A stretch of DNA of 64,000 bases from Streptomyces seoulensis (GCF_022846655.1 NZ_AP025667.1:5121001-5185000); one strand, 5' to 3'. Shown: positions 8,152 to 17,542, numbered from the stretch's first letter. Notes: generated from the sequence alone by a model not told the origin. A program made the numbers and translations.

Positions 8152-8736
8152 ATGCGACGACTGGTGCGATACGTGATGACCTGGACAATCGGCCCAATTC
8201 TGCCACTTGCTCTGGCCCTTGCCCTGCTTACCCCTCTGGCCTGGGCGGACCCGCCGTCCGGAGAACCGCCCGGGAAGCGGGTGCCCGCCCTCGCCCGCGT
8301 CTGGCCGGTGGGGGTGCGTCCGGCGGTGCTGCGGGGCTGGGAGCCGCCCGCCACCGTGTATGCCGCCGGGCACCGGGGCGTGGACCTCGCGGCGCCACCG
8401 GGCGCCCCGGTGCGGGCGGTGGCGGCGGGCCGGGTGTCGTTCGCGGGGCGGGTGGCGGGCCGGGGCGTGGTCGCGGTGCGGCTGGCGGGCACCTCGCTGC
8501 GGACGACGTACGAGCCGGTGCGCGCCGGAGTGACGGAGGGGGCGGAGGTACGGGCCGGGGAGGTGGTCGGGACGGTGGAGGGCACCGGGTCGCACTGTCC
8601 TGGCACGTGTGTGCACTGGGGCCTGCTGGACGGCGGGACCTATCTGAATCCGCTGGCCCTGCTGCCACCGTGGCTACTCGTCCGGGGTCCGTCCCGGCTC
8701 CTGCCGGTGCTGGGTGTTCCGGTGCCGCCCGGCTGA
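8152..8736 (+). CDS. Secreted M23 (LytM-like) peptidoglycan peptidase homologue
   Basis: A 194-residue exported protein with a signal peptide (hydrophobic core about residues 13-31, probable cleavage after AWA). The LytM/M23 domain has the first zinc motif as His74-x3-Asp78 (HRGVDLAAP). The usual HxH of the second motif is replaced by Cys153-Val-His155, with Cys149 four residues earlier. Either this subgroup uses cysteine as a ligand or forms a disulfide and has altered activity. It sits between rpsB and a TetR gene near whiG; a cell-wall role in growth or sporulation is only inferred. Confidence 0.8.
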   Translation: MRRLVRYVMTWTIGPILPLALALALLTPLAWADPPSGEPPGKRVPALARVWPVGVRPAVLRGWEPPATVYAAGHRGVDLAAPPGAPVRAVAAGRVSFAGRVAGRGVVAVRLAGTSLRTTYEPVRAGVTEGAEVRAGEVVGTVEGTGSHCPGTCVHWGLLDGGTYLNPLALLPPWLLVRGPSRLLPVLGVPVPPG

Positions 8737-8742
8737 GCGGTC

Positions 8743-9324
8743 TCAGCCCCGGACGCCGCGCAGGGCCATGGCGACCGCCGCCTCGGTGATCGTCTCCGGC
8801 TCCTCGGCCGCGCCGAGCTCGATACGGCGCACGGCCGCGTCCACGACGCCCTGGAGCAGCATCGCGGCGAGCCGTGGCTGCTCGTGCCCGAGTCCGGCCA
8901 GCGCCTCGACGATCATCGCCACGAGCCCGCCGTGCGCGGCGCGGATCTTCTCCCGCGCCCCGGCGTCGAGTTCGCTCGCGGAGATCGCCACGACGGCCCG
9001 GTGCCTGCGGTCCCCGACCAGGGCGAGCTGCCGGCGCACATACGCCTCGACCTTGCCCTCGGCGGCGGGCTCCCGCGTCATCGCCGCCTCGACCTCCGCC
9101 GCCCAGACGGGGAAGTCGACCTCGCACAGCTCCTCGACCACGGCTGCCCGCGACCGGAAGTACTCGTACACCGACGACCTGGCCAGGCCCGTGCGCTCCG
9201 CCAGCGCGGGGAAGGTCAGCGCCTCCGTCCCGCCCTCGGACAGCAGGGTCCGGGCCGCGTCCAGCAGGGCGGCTCGCTGCATCGACCGGTGCTCGGCCAC
9301 GGAGGCCGCTCGAATCCTTGGCAC
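8743..9324 (-). CDS. TetR-family transcriptional regulator
   Basis: A 193-residue regulator. The N-terminal helix-turn-helix is visible as AALLDAARTLLSEGGTEALT followed by LAERTGLARSSVYEYF, residues about 18-57. The ligand domain gives no clue to the effector. It converges on the M23 gene with only 6 bases between stops. Its target is unknown; its own upstream gap to whiG is only 40 bases, so it may be read through from whiG. Confidence 0.88.
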   Translation of the reverse strand: MPRIRAASVAEHRSMQRAALLDAARTLLSEGGTEALTFPALAERTGLARSSVYEYFRSRAAVVEELCEVDFPVWAAEVEAAMTREPAAEGKVEAYVRRQLALVGDRRHRAVVAISASELDAGAREKIRAAHGGLVAMIVEALAGLGHEQPRLAAMLLQGVVDAAVRRIELGAAEEPETITEAAVAMALRGVRG

Positions 9325-9364
9325 GCCCCCACTTTACGGACCGCCCGCCGGACCCGGCAGGAGG

Positions 9365-10207
9365 TCAGCGTCCGAAGCTCGCCAGCTTGGCCCTGAGCTG
9401 GAGCACCGACTTGGTGTGGATCTGGCTGACCCGGCTCTCGGTGACACCGAGGACGTTGCCGATCTCGGCGAGGGTGAGGCCCTCGTAGTAGTACAGCGTG
9501 ACCACGGTCTTCTCGCGGTCGGGCAGGGTGTTGATGGCCCGCGCCAGGAAGCGGCGCAGCTCGCGGTCCTCGGCCACCTCGACGGGGTTGTCGGCGGCGG
9601 TGTCCTCCAGGGTGTCCATGAGGCTGAGCCGGCCGCCGCCCTCGCCGCCGACGTGCAGCAGCTCCTCCAGCGCGACGACGTTGGCCAGGGACAACTGGCT
9701 GAAGACCGCGTGCAGCTCCTCGACCTCCACGCCCAGCTCGGCGGCGACCTCCTGCTCGCTGGGGGTGCGCCGCAGCTTCGCCTCCAGCGTGGCGTAGGCC
9801 CGCTCGTAGTTGCGTGCCTTCTGCCGGACCGAGCGGGGGATCCAGTCCAGCGCCCGCAGCTCGTCGATCATGGCGCCGCGGATCCGGGTGATCGCGTACG
9901 TCTCGAACTTGATCTCGCGGTCGATGTCGAACTTCTCGATCGCGTCGATGAGCCCGAACACGCCGGAGGAGACGAAGTCGGCCTGCTCCACATTGGGCGG
10001 CAGGCCGACACTCACCCGGCCCGCCACGTACTTGACGAGCGGCGAGTAGTGCAGGATCAACTGCTCCCGGAGGCGCTCGTCCCCCGTCGCCTTGTACGAC
10101 CGCCACAGCTCGTCGAGCGTCGAGGGAGCGGGCGGCCGCACGCTGCCGCCGTCGCGGGCGGCTGGGGGGGCCGCCGCCCGGTCGGAGCCGGAGGTGTGCT
10201 GGGGCAT
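9365..10207 (-). CDS. whiG: Sporulation sigma factor WhiG (sigma-28/FliA family)
   Basis: A 280-residue sigma factor, the length I recall for S. coelicolor WhiG. It directs early aerial-hypha sporulation genes and in Streptomyces is held by an anti-sigma partner controlled by cyclic di-GMP. Region 2 shows [44 protein letters not shown] in separate blocks, and region 4 ends with [15 protein letters not shown] and [16 protein letters not shown]. The ATG at 10207 has only a weak AGG ribosome-binding sequence. It lies between dprA and a TetR gene. Confidence 0.96.
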   Translation of the reverse strand: MPQHTSGSDRAAAPPAARDGGSVRPPAPSTLDELWRSYKATGDERLREQLILHYSPLVKYVAGRVSVGLPPNVEQADFVSSGVFGLIDAIEKFDIDREIKFETYAITRIRGAMIDELRALDWIPRSVRQKARNYERAYATLEAKLRRTPSEQEVAAELGVEVEELHAVFSQLSLANVVALEELLHVGGEGGGRLSLMDTLEDTAADNPVEVAEDRELRRFLARAINTLPDREKTVVTLYYYEGLTLAEIGNVLGVTESRVSQIHTKSVLQLRAKLASFGR

Positions 10208-10530
10208 TCGTCGCCTAGTGCCGTTCTGCCGTGAAGTGCCGTGCCGTGGGTGGGGGAAGCGGGGTAGTGGCTGGACGCCGGGTCGTCGGTGGGGCGCGGG
10301 CCGCAGCGGGGCGGTGCGGGTCGGCGGCCCCTCCGCACCCGAGCTTTCGTGAGCGTAGCGTGACTGGAGAGTCGCGGTGTGCGAACAACGGGGCACCACC
10401 CGCATGCGCACCCCTGTGCGGGGCGGCTCCGGCGCCTCACCCGGTTCGCTCAGCGTGACCGGTCGCGGGAGTCAACTCCGGTAAACGCCAAGGGCGTAGG
10501 GGATTCGCCCGGACGGCCGAACACCCTCGG
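10208..10530. other. Non-coding gap between dprA and whiG
   Basis: 323 bases between two minus-strand genes. It must hold the whiG promoter and the 3' end of the dprA transcript. I see no credible gene and no clear consensus promoter or perfect hairpin. In S. coelicolor, as I recall, a foreign island separates these genes; nothing of that kind is present here. Confidence 0.5.
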
Positions 10531-11682
10531 TCAGGGCGGGTGCGGGTCTTTCAGGACCGGGAGGAGTGCCTGGCGTGTCAACTTCCAGCCGTCGTCGTGT
10601 CGTTCGACATAGCCAAGCGCTCGAAGCTCGTACAGCCGGGCGACCGCCTCCTCGCGGGTGGTGCGCGCCTCGCGGGCGACCTCCTCGGGCCCGGCCGGGC
10701 GGGCGGCCGGCAGCGCGGCGAGCACGGCCGCCGCATCCGGGGCGAGCAGATCGCGTGGCAGTACCGGGCCACGCCGGGGCGGGGCCAGTTCGCCGATCTC
10801 GCCGACGAGTTCGACCACGTCCGCCGCGTCGGTGACGAGCACCGCCTCACCGCGCAGCAGCTCGTGCACCCCGGCGGAGAGCGCGCTGGTGACGGGTCCG
10901 GGCACCCCCATGGTGAATCTGCCGAGCCGCTGGGCGGCGCGCGCCGTGACCAGGGAGCCGCTGCGACAGGCGGCCTCCACGACGACCGTGCCGCGGGTGA
11001 GGGCCGCGATCACGCGGTTGCGGACGACGAAGCGGTTCGGTGTCGGATGGTCACCCGGGGGCAACTCCCCGATCACCAGACCCTGTTGGGCGATCCGGTC
11101 GATCAGCGCGGTGTGCCCGCGCGGATAGGGCCGGTCCACTCCCGAGGCCAGCACGGCGACGGTGGCGCCGTCCGCCGCGAGGGCGCCCCGGTGCGCGGCG
11201 CCGTCGACCCCGTAGGCCCCGCCGGAGACGACCACCCACCCCCGTTCCGCCAGCCCGGCGGCGAGTGTGGCGGCCACATGGGCGCCGTACTCGGTGCAGG
11301 CACGCGCCCCCACGACCGCCACGGACCTCAGCGCCCACATCCGCAGTCCGGGCCGCCCGCGCACCCACAGGCCCACCGGGCGTCCGTCGCCCAGGTCGTC
11401 GAGCTGGGCGGGCCACTCGGTGTCCCCCGGACACACGAACCGTGTCCCGCCCGCCCGCGCCGCCGCCAGGTCCGCTTCCGGCTCGGCGCGCGCGGCTCGG
11501 GCCAGCAGGCCGCGCCAGCGGGTGCCGCTCACCCCGGGCAGGGGCTCGCCGCCCTCCCGCAGTCGCCGCACCGTCTCCGGCACCCCGAACTGCCTCAGCC
11601 ATCTGCCCCCGATGTCGTCGCCGGGTTCGATGACGCGGGTGAGGAAGACCCGGCCCATCCGCTCGGACTCCCCCGCCGTCAT
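10531..11682 (-). CDS. dprA: DNA-processing protein DprA/Smf
   Basis: A 383-residue Rossmann-like protein that loads RecA on incoming single-stranded DNA in transformable bacteria. The nucleotide-fold motifs are visible as VAVVGARACTEYG and VSGGAYGVDGAAHRGAL, and the C-terminal winged-helix (DprA_WH) domain is present at the end. The ATG overlaps the comM stop (ATGA), making a coupled comM-dprA pair. An alternative ATG lies 8 codons in. Its role in Streptomyces, which lacks demonstrated natural competence, is unclear. Confidence 0.92.
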   Translation of the reverse strand: MTAGESERMGRVFLTRVIEPGDDIGGRWLRQFGVPETVRRLREGGEPLPGVSGTRWRGLLARAARAEPEADLAAARAGGTRFVCPGDTEWPAQLDDLGDGRPVGLWVRGRPGLRMWALRSVAVVGARACTEYGAHVAATLAAGLAERGWVVVSGGAYGVDGAAHRGALAADGATVAVLASGVDRPYPRGHTALIDRIAQQGLVIGELPPGDHPTPNRFVVRNRVIAALTRGTVVVEAACRSGSLVTARAAQRLGRFTMGVPGPVTSALSAGVHELLRGEAVLVTDAADVVELVGEIGELAPPRRGPVLPRDLLAPDAAAVLAALPAARPAGPEEVAREARTTREEAVARLYELRALGYVERHDDGWKLTRQALLPVLKDPHPP

Positions 11683-13304
11683 GCCAGGGCCCCGATGGCC
11701 ATGGGGACGCCGCGCGGGACGCCGGTGCGCAGTTGCAGCGCGAGGGCGACGTCACCGGCGTCCGGGCGGTCGTGTCCGACGAGGTCGGCGACGGTCCACG
11801 CCACCCGCAGCACCCGGTCGATGCCGCGCGCGGTGAGCACGCCCCGCTCCAGATTGCGCTCGGCGTCGTCCATGGCACCCGCCACGGCGTGGAAGCGGCT
11901 GCGCAGCTCCCGCCCGGGCACCTCGCTGTTGGTCCCCCACGGGGTCCCGGCCAGCCGGGCCGCCGCCCGCTGCCGGGCCTCTCGCACCCGGTCGGCCACG
12001 GTCGCGGTGGACTCGCCGCGCGCGCCGGGGTCGGTGAGCTGGGCGCGGGTGACCGCGTCCACCTCGACCCGCAGGTCCACCCGGTCCAGCAGCGGGCCGG
12101 AGAGCCGGGACTGGTAGCGCCGGATAGCCGAGGGCGGGCAGTCGCACAGGGAGTCGCGCTGCGAGAACCGCCCGCACGGGCAGGGGTTGGCCGCGAGCAC
12201 CATCAGGAACCGCGCCGGGAACCGCACCACCCCCGCACTGCGCGCGATCACCACGTGCCCGGACTCCAGCGGCTGTCGCAGCGCGTCCAGGGTCTGGCTG
12301 TGGAACTCGGGCGCCTCGTCCAGGAACAACACGCCCCGGTGGGCCAGGGAGACGGCTCCGGGCCGGGCGATGCCGGGGCCGCCGCCGACGAGCGACTGCA
12401 TGGTGGCCGAGTGGTGCGGGGCGCAGTAGGGCGCCACGTCGATCAGCGGCTTGCCCGGTGGCAGCAGCCCGGCCACCGAGTGCACGGCGGTGACCTCCAG
12501 CGAGTCCTGCCGGGTCAGCGGGGGCAGGACGGCGGGCAGGCGCTCGGCGAGCATCGTCTTGCCCGCGCCCGGCGGGCCTTCGAGGAAGAGATGGTGGCCG
12601 CCTGCCGCGGCCACCTCCACGGCGGTGCGCGCCGAGGTCTGGCCCACCACGTCGGCCAGGTCGTGGCCCAGGTCGTGCTGGGCGGCGCCGACGCTGTGCA
12701 TTCCGGTGGCCGAACCGGTGCCGGGCATCCGGAGGCCGGCGAGGAGCGGGTCGGGCCGCCCGGGGGCGTCCGGTTCCTCCTCGGGCACCGGTTCGTCGGC
12801 GAGGACGGCGATCAGTTGCCGCAGGCTGCGTACGCCGAGCACCGACACTCCGGGCACGAGCGCGGCCTCGGCCGCGGCGCACTCCGGCACGACCACCTGT
12901 GTGTACCCGGCGTCGGCGGCGGCCAGCACGGCGGGGAGGATGCCCCGGACCGGCCGGACCCGGCCGTCGAGACCGAGTTCACCGATCATGACGATGTCGG
13001 CGAGCACCCTGGGGTCGATGCGCTCGGCGGCACCGAGCACGGCACTGGCGACGGCGAGATCGAATCCCGAGCCGGCCTTGGGCACCGAGGCCGGGCTGAG
13101 CCCGACGGTGAGTTTCTTCTGCGGCCACTCGCCGCCGGAGTTCACCACGGCGGCCCGGACCCGGTCCCGGCTCTCCGAAAGGCTCTTGTCCGGCAGGCCC
13201 ACCAGGGTGAAGGCGGCCACTCCGGGCTCCAGGTCGGCCTGGACCTCGACGAGGACTCCCTCGACGCCGACCAGGGCCACCGAGCAGGTGCGGGCGAATC
13301 CCAT
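11679..13304 (-). CDS. comM: ComM/YifB-family Mg-chelatase-like AAA+ ATPase
   Basis: A 541-residue protein with an N-terminal Lon-protease-like fold, a central Mg-chelatase AAA+ module (Walker A GPPGAGKTMLAERLP, Walker B LFLDEAPEF) and a C-terminal Mg_chelatase_C lid. A cysteine cluster (CPCGRF...CDCPP) lies between motifs. ComM relatives are branch-migration helicases acting in natural transformation. It starts directly after the yraN stop and overlaps dprA, so yraN-comM-dprA form one translational unit. Confidence 0.92.
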   Translation of the reverse strand: MGFARTCSVALVGVEGVLVEVQADLEPGVAAFTLVGLPDKSLSESRDRVRAAVVNSGGEWPQKKLTVGLSPASVPKAGSGFDLAVASAVLGAAERIDPRVLADIVMIGELGLDGRVRPVRGILPAVLAAADAGYTQVVVPECAAAEAALVPGVSVLGVRSLRQLIAVLADEPVPEEEPDAPGRPDPLLAGLRMPGTGSATGMHSVGAAQHDLGHDLADVVGQTSARTAVEVAAAGGHHLFLEGPPGAGKTMLAERLPAVLPPLTRQDSLEVTAVHSVAGLLPPGKPLIDVAPYCAPHHSATMQSLVGGGPGIARPGAVSLAHRGVLFLDEAPEFHSQTLDALRQPLESGHVVIARSAGVVRFPARFLMVLAANPCPCGRFSQRDSLCDCPPSAIRRYQSRLSGPLLDRVDLRVEVDAVTRAQLTDPGARGESTATVADRVREARQRAAARLAGTPWGTNSEVPGRELRSRFHAVAGAMDDAERNLERGVLTARGIDRVLRVAWTVADLVGHDRPDAGDVALALQLRTGVPRGVPMAIGALA

Positions 13305-13670
13305 TCAGGCCACCCCCCGCGCATGCTCCACGGCGGGCGCCCCGCGCCGGGGCAGCAGCACCCCGACCAGGTCGACCCGGACCCCGCCGGGCGGTGCTCC
13401 GCCGTGCGTATGGACCCAGCGCTCGGCCAGGTCCAGCAGCCGCCGGGCCTTCTCCGGCGTGACGGCGGCCATCGGGTGCTGGAAGCCCCCGCCCCTGCGG
13501 GTCTTCACCTCGCAGACGACCAGCGTGCCGCCGTCCCGCGCGACGATGTCGATCTCACCGGAGCGCCCGCAGCGCCAGTTGCGCTCCAGGATGCTCATCC
13601 CGGCCTCGGTCAGCCGCCGCGCGGCCAGATCCTCGCCGTACCTGCCCAGTCCACTGCGTTCCTTGCTCAT
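13305..13670 (-). CDS. yraN: UPF0102/YraN-family endonuclease-like protein
   Basis: A 121-residue member of UPF0102, with a restriction-endonuclease-like fold. The core [13 protein letters not shown]...[11 protein letters not shown] carries the E-x-D and E-V-K metal-site residues. The ATG at 13670 was chosen over an upstream in-frame start because GGAGGT lies 10 bases before it. It is adjacent to comM, as in many actinobacteria, consistent with a DNA-processing role; no activity is established. Confidence 0.88.
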   Translation of the reverse strand: MSKERSGLGRYGEDLAARRLTEAGMSILERNWRCGRSGEIDIVARDGGTLVVCEVKTRRGGGFQHPMAAVTPEKARRLLDLAERWVHTHGGAPPGGVRVDLVGVLLPRRGAPAVEHARGVA

Positions 13671-13799
13671 GTCGGCACCACCTCCGGCACCCACCGTGGC
13701 GGGGCGTGCCGAAAGAAGTGGATCTTGGTGGATGGAGCCGCCGTTGTGGATATCTCCGCCACCCGTACGGGTGACTCACCACCGCTTCACCAGCGGGGA

Positions 13800-14108
13800 T
13801 CACCCGCTGGGCAGCTCCAGATCACTCTTGTTCAGCTCCTCGATGTTCACGTCCTTGAACGTCAACACCCGGACCTGCTTGACGAACCGGGCCGGGCGGT
13901 ACATGTCCCACACCCAGGCGTCCGCCATCGTCACCTCGAAGAACACCTCACCCTGAACCGAGTGCACCTGCATCTCGTAGTCATTGGTGAGGTAGAAGCG
14001 CCGTTCCGTCTCGATCACGTATTTGAACAGACCGACGACATCTCGGTACTCCCGGTAGAGCTTCAGCTCCATCTCGGTCTCGTACTTCTCGAGGTCCTCG
14101 GCGCTCAT
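13800..14108 (-). CDS. DUF2469 conserved actinobacterial protein
   Basis: A 102-residue acidic cytoplasmic protein of the DUF2469 family, highly conserved in actinobacteria and usually found near signal peptidases and yraN as here. It begins MSAEDLEKYETEMELKLYRE. There is no signal peptide, membrane span or recognisable catalytic motif. Function unknown. Confidence 0.88.
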   Translation of the reverse strand: MSAEDLEKYETEMELKLYREYRDVVGLFKYVIETERRFYLTNDYEMQVHSVQGEVFFEVTMADAWVWDMYRPARFVKQVRVLTFKDVNIEELNKSDLELPSG

Positions 14109-14164
14109 GGCATGTTCCCCTTCAGCCGTGCGATCCCCCCATTGTGCGCCAGTCCGGCGAACCC

Positions 14165-14677
14165 TCAGACGATTTCCGTGTCGAGGGTCACGGGTCTGGC
14201 CGGGGGACCCTCGTCGAGCAGCGTGCGCAGCAGCCCGGCGAGTCTGGTCGGATACACCGTCTCATGCGCCTGCTCGAGTTCCCGACACGTCCACCAGCGC
14301 GCTCCCGACACGCTGCGCCGCTCCAGCTCCGTCAGTCCCGCCGCCGCGGTGGCCGTCTGCTCCGTACGGGCCAGGTAGTACCACTCGTCCTGGTCCCAGC
14401 GGCGCCCGGCGAACGGGAAGGAGCACCGGCGGTGCCACAGCACCGGGCCCAGTTCGACCTCGGTGATGCCGGTCTCCTCGGTCAGCTCCCTGAGCGCGGC
14501 CTGCTCACGTGTCTCGGCACCCTCCACACCGCCGCCGGGCGTGAACCACCAGTCGTCGGCCTGGTCGTCCGGCTCGTGGCCGTGCAGCAGCAGGATGCGG
14601 TCCTCGGGGTCCAGCAGCACCACACGGGCGACCTTGCGCAGCCCACCCGGGCAGGTATCCGGGGCCTCAGCCGACAT
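14165..14677 (-). CDS. NUDIX hydrolase
   Basis: A 170-residue NUDIX protein. The Nudix box GX5EX7REUXEEXGU is complete (GGGVEGAETREQAALRELTE then ETGI). These enzymes hydrolyse nucleoside diphosphates linked to another moiety; the substrate cannot be named. The ATG at 14677 lies within the end of sipZ (11-base overlap), so it is probably translated from the sipZ transcript. A TTHA-style specificity motif is not evident. Confidence 0.88.
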   Translation of the reverse strand: MSAEAPDTCPGGLRKVARVVLLDPEDRILLLHGHEPDDQADDWWFTPGGGVEGAETREQAALRELTEETGITEVELGPVLWHRRCSFPFAGRRWDQDEWYYLARTEQTATAAAGLTELERRSVSGARWWTCRELEQAHETVYPTRLAGLLRTLLDEGPPARPVTLDTEIV

Positions 14678-15410
14678 GGGCGGGCTCCGGCTCGGTACGC
14701 GTGCGGGAACGGCCCACGCGGGCAGCGACCGGACCGTAGGCGGCACCGCCCAGCACCAGCACCGCACCGGCGACGATCATCACCTCGATGAGCGGCAGCG
14801 GCCCCTGCCGCGACACCGGCCCCAGCACCTCGAAGCCGGACGGCAGGGCGAGCATGCCCTTCATCGGCCAGATCACCGAGTCGACGCGAGCGGCCACCGC
14901 ACCTCGGCTCACCGTGCCCTCGGCCGCGTCGGTGAGGTGGGCGGTGGAGTCCAGCGAGCCCTGCCGCTCGTCACCGAGCAGGAAGAGGCGGCCCTTGGGC
15001 ACGGTCACCGTCGGAAAGCCCTTGATCTCGGCCGGGGTGCCCTCGGGCAGGTAGGGCTCGTCGACCGGCTTGCCGTTGACCGTGAGCTTGCCGTCGGTGC
15101 AGCAGGCGACGGTGTCCCCGCCGACCGCGACCACCCGCTTGACCACGTCGGCACCGGTCACCCAGGTCTTGTCGCTGAACACGACCACGTCACCCCGGCG
15201 CACGTCCGCGCCGTCGACCCGCTGGGCCAGCACCCGGTCCCCGGCGTCGATGGTCGGGGCCATCGAGCTGGTCGGCACGATGTAGGGCCGGTAGGTCACG
15301 GCCGCCCAGCCGAAGCCGGCCAGGAAGAGCAGGAGGCCCACGGCCACCGCCACACCCGACAGCACTTGGCCGAGGCCCCCCTTGGAACCCGCGCCTGCGG
15401 CACTTCCCAT
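14667..15410 (-). CDS. sipZ: Type I signal peptidase, SipZ-like
   Basis: A 247-residue S26 protease. The serine nucleophile is in VPTSSMAPT after the N-terminal span, and the lysine base is in VVKRVVAVGGDTV. The last box reads LGDERQGSLDS instead of GDxRxxSxDSR, a divergent version. A second C-terminal span (ending in GGAAYGPV) precedes a basic tail, giving the two-span topology unlike most Gram-positive enzymes. The ATG at 15410 follows GGGAGAC. It is separated from sipY by 154 bases and heads its own group with the NUDIX gene, matching what is known in S. lividans. Confidence 0.9.
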   Translation of the reverse strand: MGSAAGAGSKGGLGQVLSGVAVAVGLLLFLAGFGWAAVTYRPYIVPTSSMAPTIDAGDRVLAQRVDGADVRRGDVVVFSDKTWVTGADVVKRVVAVGGDTVACCTDGKLTVNGKPVDEPYLPEGTPAEIKGFPTVTVPKGRLFLLGDERQGSLDSTAHLTDAAEGTVSRGAVAARVDSVIWPMKGMLALPSGFEVLGPVSRQGPLPLIEVMIVAGAVLVLGGAAYGPVAARVGRSRTRTEPEPAHVG

Positions 15411-15564
15411 GTCGTCTCCCGGTCCCCTCCGCCGGGATGGCCCGGCCTGCCACGATCCGCTCTTGGTAGCACACCGGCCCGGAAAGCCGCGAGGGCGGTG
15501 TCCCCCGTCGACCGGTTCTTCACCGGGTCTTCCGGGAAACACCGCCCTCGGCGATGCCCGTGGA

Positions 15565-16563
15565 TCACACCTCGCGCGCGGCCCCGGCGGCGGGGCGGGT
15601 GCCCTTGCGGCGGCGCCACACGGCCACCGGCAGCACGCCCGCGACGGCGGCCGCGCCCGGCGCGTACGGCAGCGAGGCGGCCGCGGAGCTCTGCTTGTCC
15701 AGACCCGGCTGGTCGAAGGTGTCCGGGATCGGCAGGGTGCCCCAGCGGTTGATGGGCCACGCCTTCACGATCGCGCGTCCGACCACGTCCTTGACCGGCA
15801 CCATGCCGTGGTTCTCGTCGGTCTGGTTGTACCGCGAGTCACGCGAGTTCTGGCGGTGGTCGCCCATCACCCAGATGTAGCCCTTGGGCACCTTGACCTT
15901 GAACTGGCCGCCCTGGTCGTCCACGCTGCACGGCGTGTTGCCCGGGTACACGTACGGCTCGTCCAGCGCCTTGCCGTTGACCTTCAGCGGGCTGCTGCCC
16001 TCGCACTCGACCGTGTCGCCGCCGACCCCGATCACGCGCTTGATGAGGTCCTTCTCCTCGGCGGACGGCATCAGACCGATCCAGCTCAGCGCCTTCTGCA
16101 CCGCGTTCTGCTCCGGCGTCGGCTCGCCCGCCAGCCACTGGGCGGGGTCGTGGAACACGACGACCTCGCCGCGCTCGGGCTCGGAGCCGAACCAGGGGGT
16201 GAGCTTGTCCACCAGGACGCGGTCACCCTGCTGGAGGGTGTTCTGCATCGAGTCGGAGGGGATCGAGAACGCCTGCACCAGGAACGTCTTGATCAGCAGG
16301 GCCAGGACCAGCGCGATGCCGATCAGGATCGGCAGTTCCTTCCAGAAGGAGCGCTGCTTCTCCGGCCGGCGCGCAGCACCGCCGCTGCCGCCGCCTTCCT
16401 CGGTCCGCGGGGGCCGGCCGGGCGGCGTGCCGTCACCGGCCGCCGCGAAGCCGTTCCCGGAGTTCACGGCGCCGTCCGGGGCCGAGGCGTCGGACCCCAC
16501 GGGGTGCCCGCGGTGCTCCTCGCCGTCGTGCCCCGACCGTGCGCCAACCGCCACATCCCCCAC
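15565..16563 (-). CDS. sipY: Type I signal peptidase, SipY-like
   Basis: A 332-residue S26 signal peptidase. A long polar Gly/Pro-rich N-terminus (about 70 residues) precedes the membrane span, then IPSDSMQNTL (Ser), LIKRVIGVGGDTV (Lys) and GDHRQNSRDSR. A second C-terminal hydrophobic stretch (SLPYAPGAAAVAGVLPVAVW) and a basic tail follow. The GTG at 16563 has an ideal AAGGAG five bases upstream. The 5' end lies inside the sipX frame for 131 bases. Third gene of the sipWXY group. Confidence 0.94.
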   Translation of the reverse strand: MGDVAVGARSGHDGEEHRGHPVGSDASAPDGAVNSGNGFAAAGDGTPPGRPPRTEEGGGSGGAARRPEKQRSFWKELPILIGIALVLALLIKTFLVQAFSIPSDSMQNTLQQGDRVLVDKLTPWFGSEPERGEVVVFHDPAQWLAGEPTPEQNAVQKALSWIGLMPSAEEKDLIKRVIGVGGDTVECEGSSPLKVNGKALDEPYVYPGNTPCSVDDQGGQFKVKVPKGYIWVMGDHRQNSRDSRYNQTDENHGMVPVKDVVGRAIVKAWPINRWGTLPIPDTFDQPGLDKQSSAAASLPYAPGAAAVAGVLPVAVWRRRKGTRPAAGAAREV

Positions 16564-17542
16564 GCCAACTCCTTACTCTGTGCTGCCGCCTGCCCCATAC
16601 ACGGTGCAGGCCCACCACTCCCATAACGAGCGGGAGTTCCGCAGGGGTCGGGAGCTGGGTCAGTCCGTTCGGGTCGTCGGGGGCAACACTATGCGACCGG
16701 GCGGGGGCCGCACTCGTCCCGGACGCCGCGTCGGTGACGCTTGCGAAGGTTTTAGGTTCGTCCAGGCGCGTCCAGTGCGCGAAGGGCCAGCCGATGAGCA
16801 TGGCCCGGCCGACGACCGACTCCTCGGCGACCGTCCCGCCGTACGACGTGTTCTGGTGGAAGCGGGAGTCGGCGGAGTTGCCCCGGTGGTCACCCATCAC
16901 CCACAGGCGGCCCTTGGGCACGGTGATGTCGAAGGAGGTCGCGGAGGGCGCGTTCCCGGGATAGATGTAGGCGCCCTCGGTGAGCGGGACGCCGTTGACC
17001 GTGACCCGGCCCTCGGCGTCGCAGCACTTCACATGGTCGCCGCCGACCCCGATGACCCGCTTGATCAGGTCCTTCTCGTTGTCGGAGGGCAGCAGGCCGA
17101 TGAAGGTCAGCCCCTCCTTGAACTGCTTGACCCCGACCGGGTCGTTCTTCTTCGGCGTCTCCTCGCCGGTCAGCCAGCCGCCCGGGTCGTGGAAGACCAC
17201 CACGTCACCGCGGGACGGCCTGGAGCCGAACCACGGCGTGAACTTGTCGACCAGCACCCGGTCGCCGATCCGGATCGTCTGCTCCATCGAACCGGACGGG
17301 ATCACGAACGCCTGGACCAGGAAGGTCTTCAGCACCAGCGCGATCAGCACGGCGACGCCGAGCAGCAGCGGGATCTCCCGCACCGCCGAACGCCGGCGCT
17401 TGCGCTTCACCTTGCGCTGGAGCCTGCGCCGCTCCGCCCGCGAACGGCCGGCGCTCGGCCGGGCGGTCCGGCGGGCGCCGGTGGGCAGCAGATTCTCGGC
17501 GGCCGCGCCGGACACCCCGCGCGGCCTTGCCCGGTTACCCAT
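16433..17542 (-). CDS. sipX: Type I signal peptidase, SipX-like, with extended C-terminus
   Basis: A 369-residue S26 peptidase. It has a basic N-terminus (QRKVKRKRRR) before the span, then IPSGSMEQTI (Ser), LIKRVIGVGGDHV (Lys) and GDHRGNSADSR. The ATG at 17542 overlaps the sipW stop by 8 bases. The frame runs 131 bases past the sipY start. The last ~75 residues are Arg/Gly-rich and look like out-of-frame translation, and S. coelicolor SipX is, as I recall, roughly 320 residues. A lost stop or a frameshift near 16600 is possible. The catalytic domain is intact. Confidence 0.85.
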   Translation of the reverse strand: MGNRARPRGVSGAAAENLLPTGARRTARPSAGRSRAERRRLQRKVKRKRRRSAVREIPLLLGVAVLIALVLKTFLVQAFVIPSGSMEQTIRIGDRVLVDKFTPWFGSRPSRGDVVVFHDPGGWLTGEETPKKNDPVGVKQFKEGLTFIGLLPSDNEKDLIKRVIGVGGDHVKCCDAEGRVTVNGVPLTEGAYIYPGNAPSATSFDITVPKGRLWVMGDHRGNSADSRFHQNTSYGGTVAEESVVGRAMLIGWPFAHWTRLDEPKTFASVTDAASGTSAAPARSHSVAPDDPNGLTQLPTPAELPLVMGVVGLHRVWGRRQHRVRSWRGGCGGWRTVGARRRGAPRAPRGVRRLGPGRRRELRERLRGGR

